A DNA stretch of 64,000 nt from an uncultured Bacteroidales bacterium (GTDB taxonomy: Bacteria > Bacteroidota > Bacteroidia > Bacteroidales > WCHB1-69). Location of the stretch: positions 248,001 to 312,000 of the forward strand of contig CAKUVI010000003.1 in the NCBI GenBank assembly GCA_934699095.1, given 5' to 3'. Position numbers and translations under genes: made by a program. Numbering within the stretch: position 1 is the stretch's first letter; each line of letters begins with the position of its first letter. Under the pieces are notes generated by a model that saw nothing but the letters and a program-made list of their open reading frames with translations, made no database searches and was not told the origin of the DNA. This document shows positions 1-9,633 of this stretch, one piece after another.

Positions 1-967
1 CCTTAAAGCCACCAGGAGCGTCGTAAAATGACTGAATCATACCTTGTGGAACTGAAACGTCAGGATTTTTACCGTATTCTATGATAGGATTTCCAGCCTC
101 ATCGTAAACTATTCCACCATTGATTGAATCAATGAGGTATTTGGGATTTGTAGGAACCAACAATTTATTGATTTCACCATTGAGTGTCAATTTGTTATAA
201 CCGTCGAAATCCATCTCGTAACCGATACCGAGCTTCAAATTCGTCGGAAGGAAGTCGCGGCGCAATGTCCCTGATGAATATGACATCTTGTTACCCATGT
301 TTGAGATTGTCAAACCGGCACGCAAAGTCGAGTTGTTGAAGGCTTTTACATCGAAATCCTGCTCGTAAAACAATGAGAGGTCGGCAGCACCTGCCAAGCC
401 GGCTTTCGTCTCCTCACCGCCGACTATCTGCCCCGCTGTAAGGTTTGAGTAGATGAAACGCGGAGTGATTGCGATTGACAACTGGTCGATCAACTTACGT
501 GAATATGTGAAGTCTATCGCAAATTCATTAGGATTCTGACTGCTGATGAAAGCGCCTCCCTCGTCCATGAAATCAATGTTACCCAAAGAGAAGTAACGCA
601 ATGAAGCCGCAATTGCATCCATGTCTGTTATCTTCCAATAACCTGTGAGATATGCAAGGTTGATATCATTGATCAAATGCTTGATCCATGGGCTGTATGA
701 CATGCTGAAACCGAACTTGTTGTCGTTGAAGACATACTTTGCGGGATTGTAACTCTGTGAGTTACCGTCAGCTGACGTGGCACATCCAATGTCACCCATG
801 GCACCGGCACGTGAATCAGGAGCGATTGTGACGAACGGAACCGCCGTGGTGATACAGTTCAAATCCTGACCCAAATATGTGTGTCCATTACCCGACTGAG
901 CGTTGACTTGAGTTGTTAATAAGAGTGTTAAGACAATTAACGGAAAAGCAATTTTGATCTTTCTCAT
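1..967 (-). CDS. porV: PorV (LptO), T9SS outer-membrane shuttle protein, partial
   Basis: The frame opens at ATG 967 and runs off the left edge with 322 codons present, so the C-terminus is missing. PorV is an outer-membrane beta-barrel that takes T9SS cargo from the translocon, binds its C-terminal domain and delivers it to the PorU attachment complex. Seen here: a signal peptide ending VNAQ (residues 1-24), the family segment TIAPDSRAGAMGDIG at about 47-61, then alternating strand-like stretches rich in aromatic residues. It lies just downstream of porU on the same strand, as in Flavobacterium and Porphyromonas where the two are neighbours. The 178-bp gap to porU is AT-rich and holds no gene. 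Confidence 0.93.
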   Translation of the reverse strand, partial: MRKIKIAFPLIVLTLLLTTQVNAQSGNGHTYLGQDLNCITTAVPFVTIAPDSRAGAMGDIGCATSADGNSQSYNPAKYVFNDNKFGFSMSYSPWIKHLINDINLAYLTGYWKITDMDAIAASLRYFSLGNIDFMDEGGAFISSQNPNEFAIDFTYSRKLIDQLSIAITPRFIYSNLTAGQIVGGEETKAGLAGAADLSLFYEQDFDVKAFNNSTLRAGLTISNMGNKMSYSSGTLRRDFLPTNLKLGIGYEMDFDGYNKLTLNGEINKLLVPTNPKYLIDSINGGIVYDEAGNPIIEYGKNPDVSVPQGMIQSFYDAPGGFK

Positions 968-1145
968 GTTTTGTTTTTACTGTTTATTATTTTTTATTAT
1001 TTCCTTTTAAAATTAAAAATCTAAGCGTTAACGTACTTTTTTGAACTTTATTATATTTTCCGAGAAAAAAATCGTCAAACATTTCAATGTTGTCCTTAAA
1101 TTATTTATTATCAGTGTTTTACATAATAGAACAACAAATAATAGA

Positions 1146-4100
1146 CTACAGAATAACAAGTTTTTCTATAACCTGAGCAAATTTATTTTCAGAGTTTTTG
1201 ACTGTAATCCGATACAAATAGGTGCCTTTGGCAACCTTGTCGCCGAAATCGTCAAGACCGTCCCATGAAATCGGTTTTGACCTGCTGCCTTCTATATATT
1301 GATTGTCGAAGATTGTCTTGACCAATTTTCCCGAAATGGTGTAAATCTGAATTTTAATGTCGAAATTATCGGCAGACTGGTTATGCTCGAAATAGAAATC
1401 GGTGTGTGTGGTGAAAGGATTGGGATAATTGAGCACATGGCTAAGTTCCAGCCTGTTGTCGTTTGACACCCGGAATGAGAGGGTTTGTTCTGCGCTGTTA
1501 TTGTTGATGTCCCAAGCCCTCAAAGTAAGAGTATGGTCTCCTGGTTGCAGATCTTGGAGATTGTACCTGACAATACCGCAGTTGAAGCTGTCTTTCTCGG
1601 TTTTATAGTAGTCGTTGAGTATTATCTTGTTGTTTGTTGCATTGTCGAGCACTGCTATCAAGTCGTGCCCGATGCCATTGCCGGTGGTGTTTATCCCGAA
1701 ATTATCTGAAATTCTGGCTATCAGCACAGGGTCCGGGTTTGTAATTCCTCCATCAACAAAGTCGAAATCATTGAGATAGAGCTCTATTTTGGGTTTCTCG
1801 TCATCTTTCATGCCAGCAGTGTCGGTGCCGCCTATCAGAAAGTCGGTAAAGGCGCCCGCAGCGTCTTCAGAGTTGTTGTGGGCGTAATAGCTGATCTTAC
1901 CATTGCCAAAAGTGTAGTCTATGTCTTTCGGTACATAGAAACTGAAGTTGAAATATCCGTTCTTCACAGAAGAATTGCCTCTGAAGAGCACACTTTTCTG
2001 GGTTTTAAACTCAAATTGCTCGCTCTCAGGGTCGTTTGCCAAAGTCTTTGTCAGCAACTCTTTGTCATAAATCGATGGAAAAATACTTCCGTTGAAGTCG
2101 GTAAGGATATTGTTGTTTGCATCCTCGATATGACCGGCAACGGTAACTTTGGAGAGTGCTCGGATAGTGTCTGTTTTGTCGTTTGGTGAAAAATGATTGA
2201 TGGAGTCAGTCACAACCTTATATTGGGGAATCGGCAGCCGCATTGAAGGGTCGCCCAAAACCACAAACATGGCCAAATTGATTTTGCTGCCGCCATACTT
2301 GTTTTTTGCTTTTCTGTTGAGATTTCCAACAGAGACATTCTGTTCGTCGTCTTTATCGAAGATGAGGGAGAAGATATTGATGCCGAAATTGTTGTTTGGC
2401 GACGACCAGGCTTCTCTGCTGGCAGCTATCACGGCAGCCGCGCCGCCTTTGTTGTTGAAGTAAATCATGTCAGATGGCGAAAGTACGTCACGGTCGTAGT
2501 AGGCAAAGGTGCACGAGAGAGACAACAAAACCGGCATGTTGAACTTGTTGGTCCATTTCTGGATGTCAGTTGCTTCCAAGACGCGCTCTGCAGCCCAGCC
2601 GTCTTTGCCGCTGTGCCCGATATAGGTGTACACAAGGGCGCCGCGGTTCATCCTGTTGTTGATGTCGGCCACTGCACTCGGATAGCGCTGCCCGCCGGCA
2701 TTGGAAACCTGCTGATATGCATCCAAATACATCTTGTCAAAGTTTATGTTTACATTTTGGCGCGCCACTATCTTGGAGAAGGTGTCGGCATGAAAGATGA
2801 AATCGTTGGCATTTTCATCATCGGCCACAAAAGCCATGACATTTCGCCAATCGCCCAAATTTGAAATCTGCGACGAATTCTCGGCAACCAGATTCCTGCG
2901 TTCCGTGTATCTTATGCTTTTGTCAACAGCCGTCGCTGCCTGAGACTGGTTTGCACAGGGGATTCTTCCTATTCCTATGTCGATGAGTCCAGAAGCGTTG
3001 AACCCCTCCTCATCATCCAACAATCCGAAATTGTCATCATTTGAATAAAGATAGTATTCTGAAATGACACCATTTGAAGCATAATACTGATAATTAGGCA
3101 CATAAATAGATGTTCCTTGAACAATTCCTCTATAATCATAATTCGGACGTCCAAAAAGGAGCAGGTATTTCGGATAGTTCTTGCCTGTTTTATCGTAAAT
3201 CATCTTCACATAATCACGAATGGCTATAGGATCTTGTGAACCACTTGAAAACTCATTGTAAATCTGCTGCGGGGTCACCACCTTCACGCTCAAGTTGTCA
3301 TTTTCCATCCTGAATTGTGCCAATCTGTTGGCTTGCGACATGAAATCCGGATGGGCAACAATCACCATGTCAACACCTTCGGTGGCGTGGAGATTCTGGT
3401 TTGCTACCGCATTCAAAGGCGTCACAGATTTGTATTTTGAGCCGTCGAAGACCACAAATTCGCGCAGATCAGTCGTCTGGGCGTTGAAATAATTGTTCTG
3501 ACCGTCATTCTGAAGAGATATCCTCACAATCTCTGACGGATTTGTAACATCCCACACCACAGCAGATTGTGAAACGCCCGACAAAACGAACTTGGTTATG
3601 TTTCCATCCCCTACAGACGAGACGTTGCGGAATTGGGTCTGACCATCAAGAATGGCAATCCTGCACGGAAACTCAATTTCTATCCAATCTAAATAGGAAG
3701 TTGCCGAAGCTGTGGGTTTTGAGTATGACAAATTGACTCTCAGATTGTTGGAAGAGATGGAGAGGGGCAAGGTGCCGGAAGTGATTCTGGCTATGGTGGT
3801 GCTTGTGGGGGCTGTAAGGGCTACGTTTCCTATCTGAACCTGGTTAGCGCTCACCGTAAGATGCGACATCACGGTGGCTGTTGATGCTGCACGCACGGTT
3901 ATCCTTCCCCCGCCTACTGGCACTGATGGCAGCTTGAAGTTGTAATCCCTGCTCAATGTCACGTCAAAACGGTCGCCGAACCAATCCTTGCCTGACTCAC
4001 ACATATTAAGGAGATCGGTTTCATAAAAGTCAAAAAAATTGAAATCCTCAACAGTCCTATTAGCCTGCAGATTGCTATTGTCAACTGTCTGTACACGTTT

Positions 4101-4982
4101 TTTTTCTCCCTTACCGACTGTTTGTGTGACAAAATAGGCTGAAGCAGTGGAATACACATTAAAGGTATGTGAGAATCTTTGGGTTTCCTGATTATATGAA
4201 ACAGTATGAGGAGACAATCCATAGAAGAGGAAATAGTCGCCTTCGTCAAATTTTCCATCATCGCCGTCATGAAGCATAATTGGGATTTCCTGTAGGTCGT
4301 CGATGCGTTGCGCCGAGTTTGCCTCCGGAAGCATCCTGCCGCCATTACCGAAAACTGCTATCTGCTGGGAATTGATAGGGTCGGACATACCCATTGCCAA
4401 CAGGTCGCTGTGGGTAACCTTGTAAATGCCCGTTTCGGAAACAGAAAAATTATACCACTGACCGGTTGCAAGCACCGATTGAGACGCATAGCCGCGCTTT
4501 GTGCGGACAAAATCAAATTCCGAGCCGACAATCTCTAACGATATGGATTTCAACAACTTATATTTTCCTTGAGCCGTTCTGACTATTGGTATGAACGATA
4601 TCTGCACATATCTTTTTTCACGGTCACAGACTGGCAAAACCTCAATATTCAGGGTATCGGAAAGAAAATAATCAGGAATTAACGACGACTTGTCGGAAGG
4701 GAGGTCTGTATATTCTTGGGACAACACCCTGTAAGAAAAATTTGTGAATTTTTTTTCAACAGACAATTTTTCATAAAAAGAGGGTAAAGTAGGATTTTCT
4801 TGGGTAAAAATCGCGTTTTCAAAAAAGAGACAAGAGGCCGACTGACCGTCTGGAAAAGTGTAAGATATAGGGTCAAGCCAATTGAAAGAGTATGATTTCG
4901 TAATTGTTTGAGCTTGATTATCAACAAGATACAAAAAAAATACGAAGAATAAGAAAAATTTTACCCAAGAATTAGAATTCAT
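1146..4982 (-). CDS. porU: PorU, T9SS C-terminal signal peptidase/sortase (C25 family)
   Basis: PorU is the surface gingipain-family cysteine protease that removes the C-terminal sorting domain of T9SS cargo and joins the new end to anionic LPS. The 1278-residue length fits. Seen: signal peptide ending VDNQAQ; a long N-terminal beta domain; a C25-like catalytic region with His790 in YTYIGHSGKDGW and Cys824 in LSLSCTFAYYD; and a C-terminal Ig-like sorting-type domain starting near NYPNPF. PorU keeps that domain uncleaved in Porphyromonas. The gene is divergent from porP; a minus-strand TACATTTG promoter box lies at 5050-5057. The catalytic residues are assigned by motif and were not aligned. 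Confidence 0.95.
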   Translation of the reverse strand: MNSNSWVKFFLFFVFFLYLVDNQAQTITKSYSFNWLDPISYTFPDGQSASCLFFENAIFTQENPTLPSFYEKLSVEKKFTNFSYRVLSQEYTDLPSDKSSLIPDYFLSDTLNIEVLPVCDREKRYVQISFIPIVRTAQGKYKLLKSISLEIVGSEFDFVRTKRGYASQSVLATGQWYNFSVSETGIYKVTHSDLLAMGMSDPINSQQIAVFGNGGRMLPEANSAQRIDDLQEIPIMLHDGDDGKFDEGDYFLFYGLSPHTVSYNQETQRFSHTFNVYSTASAYFVTQTVGKGEKKRVQTVDNSNLQANRTVEDFNFFDFYETDLLNMCESGKDWFGDRFDVTLSRDYNFKLPSVPVGGGRITVRAASTATVMSHLTVSANQVQIGNVALTAPTSTTIARITSGTLPLSISSNNLRVNLSYSKPTASATSYLDWIEIEFPCRIAILDGQTQFRNVSSVGDGNITKFVLSGVSQSAVVWDVTNPSEIVRISLQNDGQNNYFNAQTTDLREFVVFDGSKYKSVTPLNAVANQNLHATEGVDMVIVAHPDFMSQANRLAQFRMENDNLSVKVVTPQQIYNEFSSGSQDPIAIRDYVKMIYDKTGKNYPKYLLLFGRPNYDYRGIVQGTSIYVPNYQYYASNGVISEYYLYSNDDNFGLLDDEEGFNASGLIDIGIGRIPCANQSQAATAVDKSIRYTERRNLVAENSSQISNLGDWRNVMAFVADDENANDFIFHADTFSKIVARQNVNINFDKMYLDAYQQVSNAGGQRYPSAVADINNRMNRGALVYTYIGHSGKDGWAAERVLEATDIQKWTNKFNMPVLLSLSCTFAYYDRDVLSPSDMIYFNNKGGAAAVIAASREAWSSPNNNFGINIFSLIFDKDDEQNVSVGNLNRKAKNKYGGSKINLAMFVVLGDPSMRLPIPQYKVVTDSINHFSPNDKTDTIRALSKVTVAGHIEDANNNILTDFNGSIFPSIYDKELLTKTLANDPESEQFEFKTQKSVLFRGNSSVKNGYFNFSFYVPKDIDYTFGNGKISYYAHNNSEDAAGAFTDFLIGGTDTAGMKDDEKPKIELYLNDFDFVDGGITNPDPVLIARISDNFGINTTGNGIGHDLIAVLDNATNNKIILNDYYKTEKDSFNCGIVRYNLQDLQPGDHTLTLRAWDINNNSAEQTLSFRVSNDNRLELSHVLNYPNPFTTHTDFYFEHNQSADNFDIKIQIYTISGKLVKTIFDNQYIEGSRSKPISWDGLDDFGDKVAKGTYLYRITVKNSENKFAQVIEKLVIL

Positions 4983-5049
4983 TTATCGTTATTTTAATTA
5001 GACGAAGATGCAATTTTCTAAACGAAACGACGTTAAAAATATTGCGGTG

Positions 5050-5057
5050 CAAATGTA
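5050..5057 (-). promoter_or_regulatory. -7 promoter box for porU
   Basis: Read on the minus strand the bases are TACATTTG, a full match to the Bacteroidota -7 consensus TAnnTTTG, 68 bp before the porU start. No good -33 TTTG is seen at the usual spacing. Confidence 0.55.
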
Positions 5058-5100
5058 ACAAAACTAAAGTTACTTGCGTTTAAAAGAACTGATATTTTTG

Positions 5101-5108
5101 TATCTTTG
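5101..5108 (+). promoter_or_regulatory. -7 promoter box for porP-gldJ
   Basis: TATCTTTG matches TAnnTTTG exactly and sits 22 bp before the porP start. A second overlapping candidate TATTTTTG lies at 5093-5100. With 5050-5057 this makes a divergent promoter pair between porU and porP. Confidence 0.6.
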
Positions 5109-5130
5109 CCCGCTTATATAAAAAAGTAGT

Positions 5131-6210
5131 ATGAAAAGACTAAAGATTGCCATATTGACTATTGTGATCGCGGTCATGGGAGTGACTGCAAATGCACAGG
5201 ATGCGATGTTTTCACAGTATTTCGCCAATCCGTTGTATTTGAATCCGGCATTCGCAGGCACCAATGTATGTCCGCGACTCGCGTTCCACTTCCGCGACCA
5301 GTGGCCGGCGGCACCAGGCACATTCATGACATACACAGCCTCTTACGACGAGCACTTTGACAAGATTTCGGGCGGTGTCGGCATATTGTTGTTCGGCGAT
5401 CGTGCAGGTCAGGGCGGCATCATAAACACCTACACAGCAAGCGCAATGTACTCCTTCAAGCTGAAGGTTGCGAGGAATTTCAACATGCGTTTCGCATTGC
5501 AGGCCACCTATGAGAACCGCGGGTTAAACTGGGAGCAACTCACCTTCGGTGACATGATTGACCCAAAATATGGCTTTGTATATCAAACATCAGAAGTACA
5601 ACCCGACAAACTCACAATCCACTCTTTTGACATTGCGGCCGGCTTCTTAGGCTACACCCCGCATCTGTATTTCGGCATGGCTGTGCACCACATGGTTCCG
5701 GTTATCGGTGCAAGAGGCTTCATCTCCGACGGTCTTGGCGCCTACGATTACAGACCTGTCAAATGGACAGCCCATGTGGGCGGCTACTTCGACCTTAAAA
5801 GAAAGAGCAGAAAAGAGACTTCATTCGGTGATATCTCAATCAGCCCTAACTTCATATACCAACACCAACAGCACTTCAACTATTTCAGTGAAGGCTTCTA
5901 TCTCAACTTCTACCCATTCACAGTCGGCACTTGGTTGCGCCACGGCCTGACTTACAAAGGCAGCGTTTATGAGGGAATGGACGAAGACGGCAATCCTATC
6001 CTGACGCCGCAATCATTCCACAACATGGACGCCTTGATTGTCATGTTCGGCATTGAACACGAATGGTTTAAAGTGGCATATTCATACGATATAACAATCA
6101 GCAGACTGAAGAATGCCACAGGCGGCAGCCACGAAGTTTCCGTACAGGTCCTTCTCCCTTGCCCCAACAAACGCAAAGCTCTCAAAGATCTTAAATGCCC
6201 GTCATTTTAA
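5131..6210 (+). CDS. porP: PorP/SprF family T9SS outer-membrane protein
   Basis: 359 residues. PorP/SprF proteins are outer-membrane beta-barrels of the T9SS; in gliding species SprF relatives help export type-B CTD proteins such as SprB. Seen: signal peptide ending VTANA, immediately followed by the family hallmark DAMFSQYFANPLYLNPAFAGT-like segment (residues 23-43), then repeated barrel strands and a C-terminal VSVQVLLPC region. It is 26 bp upstream of gldJ and likely co-transcribed. The window also has a type-B cargo protein (58839-61427), a plausible client. Which of several PorP paralogues this is cannot be told from sequence alone. Confidence 0.9.
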   Translation: MKRLKIAILTIVIAVMGVTANAQDAMFSQYFANPLYLNPAFAGTNVCPRLAFHFRDQWPAAPGTFMTYTASYDEHFDKISGGVGILLFGDRAGQGGIINTYTASAMYSFKLKVARNFNMRFALQATYENRGLNWEQLTFGDMIDPKYGFVYQTSEVQPDKLTIHSFDIAAGFLGYTPHLYFGMAVHHMVPVIGARGFISDGLGAYDYRPVKWTAHVGGYFDLKRKSRKETSFGDISISPNFIYQHQQHFNYFSEGFYLNFYPFTVGTWLRHGLTYKGSVYEGMDEDGNPILTPQSFHNMDALIVMFGIEHEWFKVAYSYDITISRLKNATGGSHEVSVQVLLPCPNKRKALKDLKCPSF

Positions 6211-6236
6211 TAATTTATTAGAAAAACACTTTAACA

Positions 6237-7733
6237 ATGAATACAGCAAAGAAATTATTTGGATTATTCGCCGTTGCAGCACTCTTGCTTAGCATGTCTG
6301 CCTGCAAAAAACAGAAATCGGCAACCACCGGCTGGAACTATAACGATGCCAAAAACGGTGGCTTTGAAGTAGCCCCATTTGAAGAACAAGCCACCGGTCC
6401 CGGCCTTGTCTTCATCGAAGGCGGATCTTTCGTGATGGGACAGATGGAAGAAGACGTGATGAAAGACTGGAACAACACTCCTCGTCGCGTTTCTGTGGCT
6501 TCATTCTATATGGATGAATGCGAAGTGGCCAATGTCGATTATCTCGAATATCTCCATTGGCTCGAAAGAGTGTTCATCCCTCAGGATTTGAAAGTCGTTT
6601 ACGACAACGCCCTTCCTGATGAGAACGTTTGGCGCGACCGCCTCGGCTACAACGAGCCGGATGTAGAATACTACTTCCGCCACCCAGCCTACAGATACTA
6701 TCCTGTAGTAGGCGTAAACTGGCTCCAGGCAACCAACTATGCAGCATGGCGTACAGACCGCGTAAACGAACAGATTCTCGTTGACCGTGGCTATATCGAA
6801 TTCGCCGAAACTCCTTCTGCAGAAGGTTACTTCAATACAGACGCTTACCTTACCTACGAATCATACGAGGCTGAAGGCCAAAAACGTCTTAGATACATCT
6901 CCAGCGGTGAATACCGTAATGTGAAAATGGAAGACGGTATCCTCCTTCCTAAATATCGTCTGCCCACCGAGGCTGAATGGGAATACGCTGCCTACAGCAC
7001 TATAGGCAACACCCTCAACGAACGTGTCCTCGAACGTAAAGTTTACCCATGGAACGGTCAACAACTTCGTACCGAAGATAAAAAATACTATGGCGACTTC
7101 ATGACCAACATGCGCCGCGGCCGCGGTGACCTCATGGGCGTTGCCGGACACCTCAACGACGGCGGCTTCAAAACAAAAGACGTCAAAACCGACTGGCCTA
7201 ACGACTACGGCCTATACCACATGGCTGGTAATGTCGCTGAATGGGTTATGGACGTTTACAGACAAAGCTCTCACGACGACGTTACCGAATTCAACCCGTT
7301 CCGTGGTAACTACTTCGAAACCAAAAAACTCCTCGAAGACGGTACCGTTGCCGAACGCGACAGCGTGGGTAAAATCCCTATGGTTCCTGTCTCTGACTTC
7401 AAAAACGACAGAAGACGCAACTACCGCTCAGCCGACAACAAGAACTACCTCGATGGCGACTGGCAGTCACTGAAAAACATGGACGACTGGACTAACGCCA
7501 CCACAAACACAGAAGCTACCGATATCATGTATGCCAAAACAGCAAACAACTATGACTTCTCACTTGTTAGCGACCACGCTCGAGTTTACAAAGGCGGCTC
7601 TTGGAGAGATATCCCTTACTGGTCTTCTCCAGGCTCAAGACGCTACCTCGACGAGGATGAAGCAACCGACTATATTGGCTTCCGCTGCGCTATGGCAAGA
7701 GTCGGAACACAAAGCCAAGGAAAAAGAAAATAA
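6237..7733 (+). CDS. gldJ: GldJ-type T9SS/gliding lipoprotein (FGE-sulfatase fold)
   Basis: 498 residues. GldJ and GldK/PorK are related outer-membrane lipoproteins with a formylglycine-generating-enzyme fold; GldK forms the periplasmic ring with PorN and GldJ stabilises it. Seen: lipobox LLSMSAC with Cys23; TGWNYNDAKNGGF at 31-43; TGPGLVFIEGGSFVMG at 53-68; DWNNTPRR and SFYMDECEV; later YRLPTEAEWEYA and GGSWRD blocks of the fold. The TGW...NGGF and TGPGLV...DWNNTP pattern points to GldJ rather than GldK, and the porV-porU-gldJ neighbourhood is the Flavobacterium gldJ setting. porL, porM and porN do not follow. PorK/GldK is the alternative name. Confidence 0.85.
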   Translation: MNTAKKLFGLFAVAALLLSMSACKKQKSATTGWNYNDAKNGGFEVAPFEEQATGPGLVFIEGGSFVMGQMEEDVMKDWNNTPRRVSVASFYMDECEVANVDYLEYLHWLERVFIPQDLKVVYDNALPDENVWRDRLGYNEPDVEYYFRHPAYRYYPVVGVNWLQATNYAAWRTDRVNEQILVDRGYIEFAETPSAEGYFNTDAYLTYESYEAEGQKRLRYISSGEYRNVKMEDGILLPKYRLPTEAEWEYAAYSTIGNTLNERVLERKVYPWNGQQLRTEDKKYYGDFMTNMRRGRGDLMGVAGHLNDGGFKTKDVKTDWPNDYGLYHMAGNVAEWVMDVYRQSSHDDVTEFNPFRGNYFETKKLLEDGTVAERDSVGKIPMVPVSDFKNDRRRNYRSADNKNYLDGDWQSLKNMDDWTNATTNTEATDIMYAKTANNYDFSLVSDHARVYKGGSWRDIPYWSSPGSRRYLDEDEATDYIGFRCAMARVGTQSQGKRK

Positions 7734-7754
7734 TACATATAACTAATTAATCAC

Positions 7755-7788
7755 CAAGCTCTTCCTAATATGGAAGAGCTTGTTTTTT
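7755..7788 (+). terminator. Intrinsic terminator after gldJ
   Basis: Perfect 11-bp inverted repeat CAAGCTCTTCC / GGAAGAGCTTG with loop TAATAT, followed by six T. It ends the porP-gldJ transcript and precedes ATG 7798 of the next gene. Confidence 0.9.
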
Positions 7789-7797
7789 CTATATTCT

Positions 7798-9180
7798 ATG
7801 CTAAACTTCAAACCCATTAATATCAACGATAAATATATTATCGACCCCTATCTTAAGAAAAACTCACAAACCTGCGACAGAAACTTCACTAATCTCTTCT
7901 GCTGGCAACATTTCTACAACACCCAATGGACCATTGCTGACAACTGGCTAGTATTGCGCGCCTGCATAAATGGCGAACGCCGCATGGCCTACATAACCGT
8001 CTCTGACAAAGACAACCCTGACTACTGCTCAATAATTCCCACATTGCTCGAAGACGCCAAAAAAAATAATCAACCACTCACCTTGATGGGACTTACTGAT
8101 GAAGAGTGCCGATTACTCGAAAACTGCTGCAAACACGAGTTTATCTTCGATAAAAACCGCGATTTTGCCGATTATATCTACAAATCAGAGAACCTTAATT
8201 CCCTGAGAGGAAGAAAATATGCACAAAAACGCAACCATGTAAACAAGTTCAAGTCGCTATACAACTATCACTACGAACCCATCTCCAAAGCCAATATTGC
8301 TGATTGCCTGCAATTGGAGGAATCATGGATTCAACAACATCCTAACGATGAATCCGCCAAGGCAGAAAACTTGGTTATAAAGAATGCACTCGGACATTTT
8401 GAGGAACTAAACCTCATAGGTGGCGCACTTTACGTTGAAAATCAGATTGTTGCGTTCACCTACGGTTCGGAAATAAATGAAACGATGTTCTGCACACACG
8501 TGGAAAAGGGAGACATTAACTACGAAGGCGTTTACCAAATGATCAATTACCTCTTCGCCCAGCATCTCCCTGAAAAATATCAGCTGATTAACAGAGAAGA
8601 AGACATGGGATTACCGGGACTAAGGAAATCCAAAATGTCTTACGAACCCGAAAAATTAGGTTATAAGACAACAGCCCTTCTCATGAACGACGATATGCAC
8701 GACATTATCAACATCTGGCATAAATGTTTCGGAAATGAGGATGATTCGGTATATCAATTTCTGTCACGCTATTACTTTGAGCACTGCTCCTTCGTGGAAA
8801 ATGTCAATAACCACATAGTTTCAATGCTGTTCATGATACCCTGCAACACAAAATCCGGAAGTGCAGCATATTTGTATGGCGTGGCCACAGATCCGGAATT
8901 CCAGCACCGCGGCTACTCATCGAAACTGATGTCGAAATTTATAGAAAAATGCAAAAACGACGGCTTTGATTTTACGTTCCTTATACCTGAAAAGGAGTCT
9001 CTTGCAGATTTTTACGCAAAATTCGGTTATATAAAAACGTCGAAATTAGTGGAATTCAACAGCGACCTCAACCTCGGCACAGGCATACCCGAAAAGGATA
9101 TTGCACTGGTTCTGCCGCTGAAAGAGAGTTTTACTATTGACGATTTAGATGATACAATATCTTGTACTCCAATGCTTTAA
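7798..9180 (+). CDS. DUF2156-like plus GNAT acetyltransferase two-domain protein
   Basis: 460 residues from ATG 7798; an upstream in-frame TTG at 7780 lies inside the terminator hairpin, so it is not the start. The N-terminal two thirds (FKPININDKYIIDPYL, GRKYAQKRNHVNKF, EGVYQMINYLFAQHLP, NREEDMGLPGLRKSK) resembles DUF2156, the acyl-transferase fold also found at the C-terminus of phosphatidylglycerol lysyltransferases. The last third has a GNAT acetyl-CoA loop: VATDPEFQHRGYSSKLM near 365-381, then FLIPEKESLADFYAKFGY. The substrate cannot be told. No membrane segments are visible, so it is probably cytosolic. It is transcribed alone, convergent with the META gene. Confidence 0.8.
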   Translation: MLNFKPININDKYIIDPYLKKNSQTCDRNFTNLFCWQHFYNTQWTIADNWLVLRACINGERRMAYITVSDKDNPDYCSIIPTLLEDAKKNNQPLTLMGLTDEECRLLENCCKHEFIFDKNRDFADYIYKSENLNSLRGRKYAQKRNHVNKFKSLYNYHYEPISKANIADCLQLEESWIQQHPNDESAKAENLVIKNALGHFEELNLIGGALYVENQIVAFTYGSEINETMFCTHVEKGDINYEGVYQMINYLFAQHLPEKYQLINREEDMGLPGLRKSKMSYEPEKLGYKTTALLMNDDMHDIINIWHKCFGNEDDSVYQFLSRYYFEHCSFVENVNNHIVSMLFMIPCNTKSGSAAYLYGVATDPEFQHRGYSSKLMSKFIEKCKNDGFDFTFLIPEKESLADFYAKFGYIKTSKLVEFNSDLNLGTGIPEKDIALVLPLKESFTIDDLDDTISCTPML

Positions 9181-9182
9181 AA

Positions 9183-9629
9183 CTATTCAACCTTTTCAAG
9201 GTTCACTCCCTTGAACTTCATGACTTCCACCTTGTCTGCCAACAGCACGAGCTGGTCGCCTGTTATCTGATAATGGTTAATATCCATTTTCAATGCGTTC
9301 AAAAACTGCTTCTCAACAGACATCTTGTCACAAAGTCGCTTCGTTGCACCTTTATACTCAATTGAAATTTTCTGCTTTCTGAGCAACTGATAATCGCCGA
9401 AAAAGCTGTTACAGCCCAAGCATCCGCTGATAGCACCGTTCGTATCAAAAGTTATGAATGGATGAAGAGCATATTCATTATTAATATCTTCATTTTCAAT
9501 TGAGACCAACATCCATTGGGGGCCGATTAAAGGCATATTGTTTGAGTTTTTAGCCTCTTTGGAAGATTTACAACATGAAAATGAAAAAACGAGTGTCATC
9601 ATTATTAAAGAATAGACTATCTTTTGCAT
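9183..9629 (-). CDS. META-domain (HslJ-like) lipoprotein
   Basis: 148 residues from ATG 9629; a longer frame back to 9701 would overlap engB and lacks a signal peptide at its start. Seen: signal sequence with lipobox-like VFSFSCC at 13-19, then one META domain: WMLVSIEN, ITFDTNGAISGCLGCNSFFGDYQ, CDKMSVEKQFLNAL, and QLVLLADKVEVMKF. META/HslJ domains occur in heat-inducible or secreted envelope proteins of unknown biochemical role. It follows engB by 4 bp and is probably in its transcript. Confidence 0.85.
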   Translation of the reverse strand: MQKIVYSLIMMTLVFSFSCCKSSKEAKNSNNMPLIGPQWMLVSIENEDINNEYALHPFITFDTNGAISGCLGCNSFFGDYQLLRKQKISIEYKGATKRLCDKMSVEKQFLNALKMDINHYQITGDQLVLLADKVEVMKFKGVNLEKVE

Positions 9630-9633
9630 AATT

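Noticed and set aside
6237..7733. Formylglycine-generating enzyme or sulfatase-modifying factor
   Set aside because: The fold matches, but the lipobox, the TGPGLV..DWNNTP pattern and the porU/porV context make it a T9SS structural lipoprotein.
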